From Chloroflexota bacterium (GTDB lineage Bacteria; Chloroflexota; Anaerolineae; Aggregatilineales; Phototrophicaceae): DNA of 59,918 bases. The position numbers and the translations under genes are program-made. Below, piece after piece: positions 9,502 through 17,287 of this stretch. Within the stretch, counting starts at the first letter, position 1. Every line of letters begins with the position of its first letter. The notes under the pieces were generated by a model. The model saw nothing but the letters and a program-made list of their open reading frames with translations, was not told where the DNA came from and ran no database searches. Location of the stretch: the NCBI GenBank assembly GCA_028875245.1, contig JAPPEU010000030.1, forward strand, positions 1 to 59,918, written 5' to 3'.

Positions 9502-9521
9502 AGGGGGCGCGCAGGCCCCCT
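9502..9521 (-). promoter_or_regulatory. Intercistronic hairpin after the binding-protein gene
   Basis: AGGGGGC and GCCCCCT form a perfect 7-bp stem around a 6-base loop. It lies between the stop of the binding-protein gene and the start of the PotB-like permease. No U-run follows, so it is more likely a stabilising or attenuating hairpin that raises binding-protein expression over the permeases than a full terminator. Confidence 0.6.
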
Positions 9522-9554
9522 AGAACAGAATCGTCGGTATTCTGACCTGTGCCG

Positions 9555-10622
9555 TCAGCGCACCATGACTTCATTCCAGCGCTCTAGCCAATCTTCCAGG
9601 CGGTCCGACACTTGCGCTTGATCCAGCACAATCATGGTATCAAGCATCTCGCCACAGGTAAGCAGCGCGCAAATGTCTTCCGGCAGCTCGACCGTGGCGT
9701 TGACGGGCGAATCGATCAGGTCGAGCGCTTCGGCCAGCTGGACATCGTGCGAAATGAACCAGTCGATGTAGGCATGCGCCAGATCCGCCTGGTCGCTGGC
9801 CGCCGTAATGCTGATCATGTTCGTCTGGCCGACGACGCCTTCTTCCGGAACGACTGTGCTCAGGTCATGACCCGTGTTGATCAAGTTGCCAATCGCAAAA
9901 CTGGCATAAGGCGCAACCCAGACTTCTTCTTCCTGTACCAGAGTGGTCAGCGCTGAACTGCGAATATAAGTCGTCACCAGGTTGTCAGCCAGTTGGGGCA
10001 AGGCATCCCAGGCCATATCGGCATCGTAGTTGATTTCTCCCATCTCGTCGCCCATCTCTCCCATCGCAAGCGCGCGGTCAATCATGATGAGCGTGGCCGG
10101 GCCAAAGGTGGTGGACATCTCTGGAATGCTGACGAAACCGGCCACATCGTCACGCAGCAGGTCGGCCCAGGAGGTGATGGCCTCTTCAATCAGGTCGGAG
10201 CGGTAAATCAGACTGAGGCTGTTGACTGTGTAGCCGACGCCGGCCTGATTGCCCAGCGGGTCTTTCGCCCAATCGTACAATTCGTCCAGGTTTTCCAGCA
10301 TGTCCGGATTGTAAGACTGCAGCAGATCTTCTTGGCTGGCCAAATAAGTGAACTGCGTGGCGAAATGCACCACGTCAATATCGGTGTTTTCGCCCTCGGC
10401 TTGAAGCCGCGCCAGCCGATCCGAATTGTTGCCGGTATCCAGCACGATGTCTACGTTGTGCATCTCTTCAAACGGCGCGAAGACATTCTCTTCGAGCACA
10501 TCGAGGTTAAAGCCCCAGATAGAAACAGTCAGGGTTTGGGTATCCTGGGCGGCGGCCATCGGCCCAAACATGCCCAAAACCAAAAGCGCCAGCAAGAGTA
10601 TAGCAGATGGGTGGCTTCTCAT
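9555..10622 (-). CDS. PotD-like extracellular solute-binding protein
   Basis: This is the binding protein of the importer encoded at 6793-9491. It has a signal peptide (ILLLALLVLGMFGPMAAA, cut before QDT). The mature sequence starts with LTVSIWGFNLDVLEENVFAPFEE, typical of the spermidine/putrescine/iron binding-protein group. The start is placed at the ATG at 10622, where GGAG stands nine bases upstream. A longer in-frame start at 10799 would run through the promoter and lacks family sequence. It has about 355 residues. It is the first gene of the six-gene purine-related operon. Its ligand is not readable from sequence and should not be assumed to be a polyamine. Confidence 0.88.
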   Translation of the reverse strand: MRSHPSAILLLALLVLGMFGPMAAAQDTQTLTVSIWGFNLDVLEENVFAPFEEMHNVDIVLDTGNNSDRLARLQAEGENTDIDVVHFATQFTYLASQEDLLQSYNPDMLENLDELYDWAKDPLGNQAGVGYTVNSLSLIYRSDLIEEAITSWADLLRDDVAGFVSIPEMSTTFGPATLIMIDRALAMGEMGDEMGEINYDADMAWDALPQLADNLVTTYIRSSALTTLVQEEEVWVAPYASFAIGNLINTGHDLSTVVPEEGVVGQTNMISITAASDQADLAHAYIDWFISHDVQLAEALDLIDSPVNATVELPEDICALLTCGEMLDTMIVLDQAQVSDRLEDWLERWNEVMVR

Positions 10623-10664
10623 GTGTTGATCTCCAGTACTAGATAAGTAAACGAGGCAAGCACG

Positions 10665-10670
10665 ATTATA
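10665..10670 (-). promoter_or_regulatory. Candidate -10 box of the PotD-like/purine operon
   Basis: On the minus strand the sequence reads TGTGCTATAATCG, a perfect TATAAT with an extended TG three bases further upstream. It is about 43 bases ahead of the start at 10622 in the 146-base gap behind the dioxygenase gene. No clear -35 box is seen at 17 bases. Confidence 0.5.
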
Positions 10671-10768
10671 GCACAGGCCTGCTGTGAAATCTCGTTGTCG
10701 GGGACGGGCTGATCGCCATACACAACAGCCGTTGGAGAGCCAGACCGATGCGCGGAAGCGACGTTGAT

Positions 10769-11644
10769 TCAGTATGCGCTGTAGGGATCGCCTTCCCATT
10801 GACGCTCCCAGCTTTCCCAGGTGGCCACGGATGCCGGATCAGCCTCGCTGCGGGCGATGAAACCTTTGTCGCGGCCGCCGATTTCGACATTGTATTCATC
10901 GATAAAGGCATCAGCGATGGATTGATAACGCAAGTCAATTGACCAACGCACGGCATCGGATTTATTGGGCAGGGCGGCATGCGGCGTCAGCTGGGTGAAG
11001 CAGAGCGCGTCGCCCGCCTCCATCTCGATGGGAATGCCCGGCAGCGCAGCGCGTTCTTCTTTGGAGATGCCGAGGAAGCCGGTCTCTTCGTCTTCGGTGA
11101 TGGCATACATATCGCCGCGGTGATAACCCTCAGCGACTTGCAGGCAGCTGTTTTCGGCCGTCACGCGCATCAGCGGCATCCAGATCGAGAGTGTGTGCAC
11201 CTGGGCGATTGAGGGGTAATACTGCGAATCCTGATGCCAGGGCGTGCGCGTCCAGCGCTGATCGGGCAGTTTCGGCCGCAGATTGAAAACCCCGTGCATG
11301 AAAACCTCGGGACTGCCCAGCAGGTCTTCGGCAATGTCGATCACATGGGGTTCGCTCATGAACTCAAAGAGCTCAGGGCTTACGATTTGCCGGCGCGGAC
11401 TGCGCTGATACATCGGTTTGCCCGCCTCGTTCCAGGCGTCCGTCAGCCGATGCTCCAGGTCGAGATGCGCGAGCCCGTCATCCAGCAAGCCCTGGTCAAC
11501 CCAAGCCTGCACCGTGCGATCGACCCAGTCGGCGCAGACTTTGCGCCCCAACTCGATGCTGCGCGGCGGGATGACATTTTCGACCTTGAGCCAGCCTTTG
11601 TCATGGTAGAAGGCGATTTGGTCTTCGGTCAGTATTTTGGGCAT
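10769..11644 (-). CDS. Phytanoyl-CoA dioxygenase (PhyH) family protein
   Basis: This is a 291-residue Fe(II)/2-oxoglutarate-dependent oxygenase of the PhyH family. The iron facial triad is visible: H-x-D in TPWHQDSQYYP (about residues 137-139) and the distal histidine in LTPHAALPNKS, followed by an arginine in DAVRWSIDLRYQ that would bind 2-oxoglutarate. Length is normal for the family. The protein probably hydroxylates a small organic molecule. Bacterial members have very diverse substrates and the neighbours do not settle it. It is likely a single-gene unit, separated by a promoter-containing gap from the binding-protein gene downstream. Confidence 0.88.
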   Translation of the reverse strand: MPKILTEDQIAFYHDKGWLKVENVIPPRSIELGRKVCADWVDRTVQAWVDQGLLDDGLAHLDLEHRLTDAWNEAGKPMYQRSPRRQIVSPELFEFMSEPHVIDIAEDLLGSPEVFMHGVFNLRPKLPDQRWTRTPWHQDSQYYPSIAQVHTLSIWMPLMRVTAENSCLQVAEGYHRGDMYAITEDEETGFLGISKEERAALPGIPIEMEAGDALCFTQLTPHAALPNKSDAVRWSIDLRYQSIADAFIDEYNVEIGGRDKGFIARSEADPASVATWESWERQWEGDPYSAY

Positions 11645-11698
11645 GAGATAATCCTGAATTTATTCGTGAGAAAATCCTCATACGACTATAGCGCAAAG

Positions 11699-11727
11699 GT
11701 CGCGACGCTTCAAATCGCCCCTACAAC
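11699..11727. repeat. GGGGCGA-type palindromic repeat, degenerate
   Basis: Reads GTCGCGACGCTTCAAATCGCCCCTACAA, a decayed member of the dispersed family whose full form is TAGGGGCGA...TCGCCCCTA. It sits in the gap between the dioxygenase and sulfite-oxidase-like genes. Confidence 0.5.
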
Positions 11728-11829
11728 CTTTCGATTGTTATGGCAATTTCCGTTTGTTCTGCGATTGTCTCATTACTTTCTTGGAACTACTTCTGCGTCT
11801 CTGTGGCGAAAAGCTTTCGAAATCCCGCG

Positions 11830-12456
11830 CTAGAAGAAGCCCCGCCGCTGAAAGCGTTCTTCTCTCCAGAAGTCGCCATCGTTGTGATAACCCCCCTGCT
11901 CCCAGAAGCCGGGCTTGTCCACCGGGCTGAACTCGAGGGCGCGCAGGAACTTGGCGCTCTTCCAAAAATAGCGCTTAGGCACGACCGTGCGCAGCGGACC
12001 GCCGTGCTCCATCAGCTCGGGTTCGTGCAGGAAGCGCCCCTCGTATTTGTAGGCCAGCATGACATCGTTATCGTTCATCACTTCCAGCGGCAGGTTGGTG
12101 CTGTAACCGTATTCGCAGTGGGCGATGACGAAGCGCGCTTCATCGGTCAGCTCGAGTTGGCGCAGGAAATCGCGGAACATGACGCCTTCCCAGGCCGTGT
12201 CAAACTTGCTCCAGCGGGTGACGCAGTGGATGTCCACCGTCATCGTCCCGGTGGGCAGCCGCAGGAATTCATCCCAGGTCCAGCGCCGCTCTCGCTGCAC
12301 GGCGCCGAAGACGCGCAGGTCCCAGGTCTCGCGCTTGAACTTGGGGGTGGGTCCGTAGGTGAGGACGGGGAATTTCTCGGTCAGGGATTGGCCGGCGGGC
12401 AGGCGGCCGGCGGCGCGCATTTCGCGTTCTTTTTTTCGGCGGTTCAGTTGGGACAT
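11830..12456 (-). CDS. Sulfite-oxidase-like molybdopterin-dependent oxidoreductase
   Basis: The 208-residue protein belongs to the compact YedY/MsrP-like molybdenum enzymes. It has the Mo-binding cysteine in VDIHCVTRWSKFDTAWEGV (near residue 83) and downstream motifs HCEYGYSTNLPLE, HGGPLR and FWKSAKFL that line the cofactor site. No Tat signal peptide is present. The N terminus is short and charged (MSQLNRRKKEREMR), so it may be cytoplasmic, unlike MsrP. The start at 12456 is chosen because a longer frame to 12591 reads through a palindromic repeat. No MsrQ-type haem partner lies alongside. The physiological substrate is unknown. Confidence 0.88.
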   Translation of the reverse strand: MSQLNRRKKEREMRAAGRLPAGQSLTEKFPVLTYGPTPKFKRETWDLRVFGAVQRERRWTWDEFLRLPTGTMTVDIHCVTRWSKFDTAWEGVMFRDFLRQLELTDEARFVIAHCEYGYSTNLPLEVMNDNDVMLAYKYEGRFLHEPELMEHGGPLRTVVPKRYFWKSAKFLRALEFSPVDKPGFWEQGGYHNDGDFWREERFQRRGFF

Positions 12457-12485
12457 GGGATGTTTCCTGGATTCGCTCGTTGTTC

Positions 12486-12515
12486 GCGGGCGACCCAATG
12501 GCTCGCCCTTACAAT
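12486..12515. repeat. GGGGCGA-type palindromic repeat
   Basis: Reads GCGGGCGACCCAATGGCTCGCCC followed by TTACAA. It lies between the molybdoenzyme gene and the end of the amidohydrolase gene. Confidence 0.6.
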
Positions 12516-12527
12516 CATTCTTTTGTA

Positions 12528-13772
12528 TCACAGAGTCAACTGCAAAATCGTGCGCAGCAGCACATTGGCGCCCAGCTCGACATGCCGCCATTCGGTGAAT
12601 TCTCTGGGATTATGGCTGATGCCATCGACCGAAGGCAAGAAGATCATCCCGGCCGGCACCATTTGGTTCATGATTTGGGCGTTGTGGCCCGAATAGCTGG
12701 CGATGGGCATGCAGCGGACATCTTCGGCGCGGCAGGCGCTTTCGATCTGCTTGACGAGATAGCCGGACATGCGCTCGGCTTCTCGATAGAGCTCGCGCTG
12801 CGTCGAAACCGTGAGCCGGTGATCGCGCGCGCATTCCCGCGCCAGGCGGATGAGGCGGGCTTCCATCTCCATCAGCGTCGGCGTGTCGGGATGGCGGATC
12901 TCCATGCGCAGCGAGGCCTCGGCCGGCACGACGTTGAAACTGTCCGGCACGACGCTGAGGTGCCCGCAATTGACGACGCCCGTCGGATATTCCGACCGGA
13001 TCAGTTGATGGGCTGCGGTAATATAGGCGGCTGCGCCTTGCAGCGCGTCGCGGCGTTCATCGGCGGTGGTGGTGCCGGCGTGCGCGGCTTCGCCATAAAA
13101 GAGGACGTTGTAAGTGCTGCGCCCGACGATGGTCTTGACGATGCCCAGGTCGAGGTCTCGTTCATGCAGGGTCTTGCCCTGTTCGATATGAATCTCGAGG
13201 AAGCCCAGGATGGCATCGGGGTCGCGGCGGGCGCTCTGGATCTCTTCCAGCATGATGCCGGCGCGGTAGAGGGCGGCGCGGAAGGGCATGTTGTCTTGCA
13301 GGGCGTCATCGATGTCGGCGGCCGAGATCTTGCCGATGACGCCGTTGCTGCCGAAGAGCGATTTCCAGGTGCCTTCTTCGTCGGTGAAGTTGATCGCCTC
13401 CAGGTGACATCGCAGCTTGACATCGCTTTCGTTGATGCGGCGCAGGCATTCCAGCGCGATCAAGACGCCGATGGCGCCGTCATAGCGCCCGCCGTTGGGC
13501 ACGGTATCCAGATGCGAGCCGATCATCAAGGTTTTGGCATCGGGGTCGCTGGCGCAGAGCAGGCCGCTGAGGTTGCCGACCTCGTCATCGCGCACTTGCA
13601 GGCCGGCTTCCTCGATGCGGTCGGCGAACCAGGAACGCGCCGCCAAATCTTCGTTGGATAGCGCCAAACGAGATACGCCGCCGCCGACGGTGGCGCCGAT
13701 TTCGGATAGCTGATCAAAATCCCGCTGGAGTCGCTCGCTGTTGATTCGCAGCGTCGGACATTTTGAAGGCAT
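12528..13772 (-). CDS. M20-family amidohydrolase (N-carbamoyl-amino acid hydrolase / allantoate amidohydrolase type)
   Basis: This dinuclear zinc hydrolase of about 414 residues cleaves N-carbamoyl or ureido groups. Metal ligands are visible in order: H in GSHLDTVPNGGRYDG with its aspartate, E in NFTDEEGTWK, H in EIHIEQGKTL, and the last H in VDGISHNPREFTEW. These motifs group it with HyuC/AllC rather than with dipeptidases. The ATG at 13772 is preferred over 13796 because the promoter TATAAT at 13810-13815 would leave almost no leader for the latter. Allantoate or N-carbamoyl amino acids are equally possible. The purine operon nearby makes allantoate attractive but does not prove it. Confidence 0.88.
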   Translation of the reverse strand: MPSKCPTLRINSERLQRDFDQLSEIGATVGGGVSRLALSNEDLAARSWFADRIEEAGLQVRDDEVGNLSGLLCASDPDAKTLMIGSHLDTVPNGGRYDGAIGVLIALECLRRINESDVKLRCHLEAINFTDEEGTWKSLFGSNGVIGKISAADIDDALQDNMPFRAALYRAGIMLEEIQSARRDPDAILGFLEIHIEQGKTLHERDLDLGIVKTIVGRSTYNVLFYGEAAHAGTTTADERRDALQGAAAYITAAHQLIRSEYPTGVVNCGHLSVVPDSFNVVPAEASLRMEIRHPDTPTLMEMEARLIRLARECARDHRLTVSTQRELYREAERMSGYLVKQIESACRAEDVRCMPIASYSGHNAQIMNQMVPAGMIFLPSVDGISHNPREFTEWRHVELGANVLLRTILQLTL

Positions 13773-13809
13773 GTTACCTGCCCATCGCGCTGTCATTAGT
13801 TGAGAAACG

Positions 13810-13837
13810 ATTATAGTGGCTATTCACGATTGGACAA
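13810..13837 (-). promoter_or_regulatory. Sigma70-type promoter of the M20 amidohydrolase gene
   Basis: On the minus strand, TTGTCC and TATAAT are separated by 16 bases. The -10 box ends about 38 bases ahead of the chosen ATG at 13772. Confidence 0.6.
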
Positions 13838-13867
13838 CACGGCGCGGCTAAGGATGCCCTGTACACG

Positions 13868-14003
13868 CCCGCTTGCGAGTAACGACTTGGCTCACACATG
13901 ATAACGAAACCGCGGCAAAAGAAGGCTGTAGGGGCGTTTCGCTGGAACGCCCGCTGGCCTGTGGGGTGGCGGGAGGGCGAGACAAGTCTCGCCCCCACAG
14001 ATG
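13868..14003. repeat. Long dispersed repeat with two palindromes (gap 13773-14147)
   Basis: The 375-base gap between the divergent amidohydrolase and MFS genes holds one copy of a longer repeat family. It starts GCGAGTAACGACTTGGCTCACAC, continues through an AT-richer spacer (aaaccgcgg), then TGTAGGGGCGTTTC-gctg-GAACGCCC. A second palindrome GGGCGAGAC-aagtct-CGCCCCCAC follows. The same order of blocks recurs at 40394, 42139 and 59573. No gene is seen in the gap. Confidence 0.65.
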
Positions 14004-14147
14004 CAAAAGGTGAGGGTAAATCGTCATCGTAGGCGCAATGCGTTCTGGCGCGATCGCACTGGCCGCGTCCGCCCGTCCCTAGTATTCGCGCCAGATTCAA
14101 TTACGATATTGCGATTGTTCGTTAAGACTTCTGTCTGCTGTCATTAG

Positions 14148-15368
14148 ATGCCCCCAGTTGTCGCGCCAGCCGACCGTCAGGATTCGCCTTATCGCTGGGT
14201 GATTCTGGCGATGGTCACCCTGTCGGGTTTCCTGGTCATGGGCTTCCCAACGACGGGCCTGTCGGCGCTTTTCAGCGAGATCGCCGCTTCGCTCGATTTG
14301 GACCTGGTTGAAATCGGCGTGGTTTGGGGCGTCGGCTCGCTGATGGGCATCTTCACCGCGTTGATCGGCGGCACTTTGATCGATCAGTTTGGCACGCGGC
14401 GCACGCTGGTCGTGCTATGCCTGGCGACCGGGCTTTCCGGCGCCTTGCGCGGTATGGCCTTCGACTTTTGGTCGCTGTTTTTTTCTTCGTTCTTTTTCGG
14501 CATGGTGCAGCCGATACTGCCGATGAACTTCGTCAAGCTCAATCGCGAGTGGTTTCGCTCGCGTCAGCTGGGTTTTGCCTCCGGCGTGATGTCGGCGGGT
14601 TTCGCCACCGGCTTGATGCTGGGCTCGCGTATGAGCGCGACGGTGCTCTCCCCGCTGCTGGGCGGCTGGCGGGCGGTGCTGATTTTCCTGGGCCTTTGCG
14701 CCATCGTTCTCGCCGTGCTCTGGGCCCTCGTCCATCCACCGGTCGAGCGGCGCGCCGGGGGGCGGCCGGCGCTAGGAAAGATCATCGGCAACTATCGCTA
14801 TGTCAGCCGCTTCCGCGAATTGTGGGTGATCGCTCTGGCCGTTTTTGGCGTGCTCGGTTTGATGCGTGGATTGAGCGGCTACGTGCCCACCTATTTGCGC
14901 GAAATCGGCTGGGACCCGGTCAGCGCCGATACCGCCATCACGATTTTCTTTTTCAGCAGCTTGATCGGCGTCGTGCCGATATCGCATTTGTCCGATCGGC
15001 TGGGCAATCGGCGCCTTGTGATGGCTTTTGGCACAACGATGATGGCGATCGGCTGCGCGTTGATGTACTTCGTCGGGGACAGCTTCTGGGGCGTGATGCT
15101 GGCGATGGTGATTGGCGGCTTCTGCTTCGACAGTTTCATGGCTTTGAAGGGCGCGGCCACCACCGAAGTCGAGGGCTTGGAGTTGGCCTTGGTGGGCAGC
15201 GCGCTGGGCTTCGTCGGCATGCTGCAGAATATCGGCGCGTCATTTGTGCCGCCGCTCGGCAATGCGCTCAGCACCGTCGCCTTGAACGTGCCTTTCCTGC
15301 TCTGGGCGGGGTCCGGGCTCTTCGCCACCGCTGTGCTGCTGAGCTACCGCCGGCGCAAAGTCAAGTGA
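14148..15368 (+). CDS. Major facilitator superfamily transporter
   Basis: The 406-residue protein has twelve predicted transmembrane helices. The family motif between helices 2 and 3 appears as GGTLIDQFGTRRTLVV, and its counterpart in the second half is SHLSDRLGNRRLVM. The pattern fits MFS drug/metabolite or anion:cation symporters. The gene stands alone between two minus-strand units. A convergent partner, the sugar permease gene, ends 12 bases after it. No ribosome-binding site is obvious at the ATG, so the start is uncertain. The substrate is unknown. Confidence 0.9.
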   Translation: MPPVVAPADRQDSPYRWVILAMVTLSGFLVMGFPTTGLSALFSEIAASLDLDLVEIGVVWGVGSLMGIFTALIGGTLIDQFGTRRTLVVLCLATGLSGALRGMAFDFWSLFFSSFFFGMVQPILPMNFVKLNREWFRSRQLGFASGVMSAGFATGLMLGSRMSATVLSPLLGGWRAVLIFLGLCAIVLAVLWALVHPPVERRAGGRPALGKIIGNYRYVSRFRELWVIALAVFGVLGLMRGLSGYVPTYLREIGWDPVSADTAITIFFFSSLIGVVPISHLSDRLGNRRLVMAFGTTMMAIGCALMYFVGDSFWGVMLAMVIGGFCFDSFMALKGAATTEVEGLELALVGSALGFVGMLQNIGASFVPPLGNALSTVALNVPFLLWAGSGLFATAVLLSYRRRKVK

Positions 15369-15379
15369 GCGCCGCCGCC

Positions 15380-16255
15380 TCAGCCTTTAATGCCGATGGA
15401 TGCCAGCCCGCCAATGAGATGACGCTGGGCGAAGAAGTAGACCACCAGGATCGGAATGATTGAGACAAGCGTCGCGCCCATGAACAGGTGCCACTCGACG
15501 CTGTAGCGCCCCTGGAAGAAAGCCAAACCCACCGAAATCGGATAAGAATCCCAATCGCGCAAGAAGATGATCGGCTCGAGGAAGTCGTTCCAGACCCAGA
15601 GAAAGGTGAAGACCACGATCACGGTCAGCGCCGGGCGGCTCAAGGGAATGATGACGCGGTAGAGAATGCCCCAGGCGCCGGCGCCGTCGATGCGGGCGGC
15701 GTCGTCCAGCTCGCGCGGGATCGTGCGAATGAATTGCGTCATCAGAAAGATGAAGAAGGGATTGCCGAAATAGGCCGGCAATATCAGGGGCCAGTAGGTG
15801 TCGATCATATCCAGGCGGCTGTAAAGCCAGAAGAGCGGTATGAGCTTGATATGACCGGGCACCATCATGGTGCTCAGCATCAGCAGGAAGAGCGCGTTCT
15901 TGAAGGGGAAATCGAAGCGAGCGAAACCGTAGGCGATAATCGGCACCGAAAAAAGCGCGCCGATGATGTTGGCGACGACCAGGATCGCGCTGTTCAACAT
16001 GTAGCGCGCGAGCGGATACTTGGAAAAAGCTTCGGCGTAGTTGTCCCATTGCGGGGTAGACGGGAGCCATTCGGGCGGCCAGGCAAAAATGTCTTGCGGC
16101 AGCTTCAGCGAGGTGGAGGCCATCCAGAATATCGGCAGCATGAAGACGCAAGCGAGGCAGACCATGAAGGCATAGACGATGGCGTAGCCAATCAGCTTCT
16201 TGGCGCGGCGCCAGTTGTTGCTGCGCTTCAATTGCGCTGCGGCGTCAGTTCTCAT
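15380..16255 (-). CDS. CUT1-family sugar ABC transporter permease (MalG type)
   Basis: The 291-residue permease has six predicted helices and the EAA loop ELDDAARIDGAGAWGILYRVIIPL near residue 195. Its start overlaps the end of the partner permease gene by 11 bases, which implies coupled translation. It is the last gene of the second CUT1 operon (binding protein, MalF type, MalG type). As in the first operon, no ATPase gene is present. The sequence differs clearly from the permease at 1074, so these are two different importers rather than a recent duplicate. Confidence 0.9.
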   Translation of the reverse strand: MRTDAAAQLKRSNNWRRAKKLIGYAIVYAFMVCLACVFMLPIFWMASTSLKLPQDIFAWPPEWLPSTPQWDNYAEAFSKYPLARYMLNSAILVVANIIGALFSVPIIAYGFARFDFPFKNALFLLMLSTMMVPGHIKLIPLFWLYSRLDMIDTYWPLILPAYFGNPFFIFLMTQFIRTIPRELDDAARIDGAGAWGILYRVIIPLSRPALTVIVVFTFLWVWNDFLEPIIFLRDWDSYPISVGLAFFQGRYSVEWHLFMGATLVSIIPILVVYFFAQRHLIGGLASIGIKG

Positions 16256-17126
16256 AGTAGACCCATCGTCCGGAGGTCCGATAGACCAAGACCGTGCAAC
16301 CCATAATCACCACAAGCAGGAAGAGCGCCAGCGCCGAGGCGTAGCCCATGTTGAAATTGCGGAAGGCTTCTTCATAAAAGTAATACAGAAAAAAGTAAGT
16401 CGCCTTCAGGGGCCCGCCCTTGGTGATGACAAAGGCTTCGGTGAAGATCTTGAAAGCGTCGATGAGCTCAATGATAAGTTGGAAGAAAAGGGTCGGCGTC
16501 AGGAGGGGCAGGGTGATGCGCCAGAAGCGCCGCCATTTGCCAGCGCCGTCAATCTCAGCCGCTTCGTAGAGATGCGCCGGGATATTCTGCAAGCCGGCCA
16601 GATAAATGATGGCCGCGCCGCCGACCTTCCAGATGCTCATGATGGCGACCGATGGCAAAGCCCAGTCCTTGTCCCAGAACCAGTATGGACCTTGCACGCC
16701 GACATAATGCAACAAGGTGTTGACCACGCCGGTATCCGGATTGAGAAACCAGATCCACATGAGGGAGACAGCCACGCCTGAGATGACCGCCGGGATAAAA
16801 AAGACCGTGCGGAAGACGTTCATGCCCGGGATCTTGAGGTTGAGCAGCAGGGCGAGCATCAAGCCCAGCACCAGCTTCAGCGGCAGGGATAGGACGACGA
16901 AGAGCGTCGTGGCTTTCAGTGAGCTGAGGAATAGCGGATCGCGCGTGAACATGCGCGCGTAGTTGGCCAGCCCGACCCAGACTGGTGGATCAACCAGCGT
17001 CCATTGGGTCAAGCTGAAATAGAAGGTGGCGAGGATGGGGAAGGCGAAAAAGACGGCGAAGCCCACCATCCAGGGCGAAAGCGCCAGGTAACCAGTCTTG
17101 GCGTCCCGGCGCTCTTGCGTCGTCAT
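16245..17126 (-). CDS. CUT1-family sugar ABC transporter permease (MalF type)
   Basis: This permease of about 293 residues has its first helix at SPWMVGFAVFFAFPILATFYFSL and its EAA loop at HLYEAAEIDGAGKWRRFWRITLPL. The ATG at 17126 (MTTQERRDAKTG) puts the usual short cytoplasmic tail before helix 1. An in-frame GTG at 17150 is an alternative. The gap to the binding-protein gene upstream contains a palindromic repeat at 17214-17243, as in the first CUT1 operon. It pairs with the product of 15380-16255. Confidence 0.9.
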   Translation of the reverse strand: MTTQERRDAKTGYLALSPWMVGFAVFFAFPILATFYFSLTQWTLVDPPVWVGLANYARMFTRDPLFLSSLKATTLFVVLSLPLKLVLGLMLALLLNLKIPGMNVFRTVFFIPAVISGVAVSLMWIWFLNPDTGVVNTLLHYVGVQGPYWFWDKDWALPSVAIMSIWKVGGAAIIYLAGLQNIPAHLYEAAEIDGAGKWRRFWRITLPLLTPTLFFQLIIELIDAFKIFTEAFVITKGGPLKATYFFLYYFYEEAFRNFNMGYASALALFLLVVIMGCTVLVYRTSGRWVYYEN

Positions 17127-17213
17127 GTTGCGCCAGCGCGTCAGAATCACCAGATATTTGTCCCAAACAATCGGCTGTCGCTTGCAAAGGCGTCTACGAC
17201 GGCAACCATGTAA

Positions 17214-17243
17214 GTCGGGCGACCCGGCGAGCCGCCCTTACAA
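17214..17243. repeat. GGGGCGA-type palindrome between binding-protein and permease genes
   Basis: Reads TCGGGCGACCCGGCGAGCCGCCC followed by TTACAA. It occupies the SBP-permease junction of the second CUT1 operon, the same place as 2867-2929 in the first. Confidence 0.6.
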
Positions 17244-17287
17244 CAGGTCTGTTGAAATCGAAATATCTCTGTGCCTCTGTGGCTAAG

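Noticed and set aside
10623..10799. N-terminal extension of the PotD-like binding protein
   Set aside because: It overlaps the promoter-like TATAAT and would put 59 charged residues before the signal peptide.
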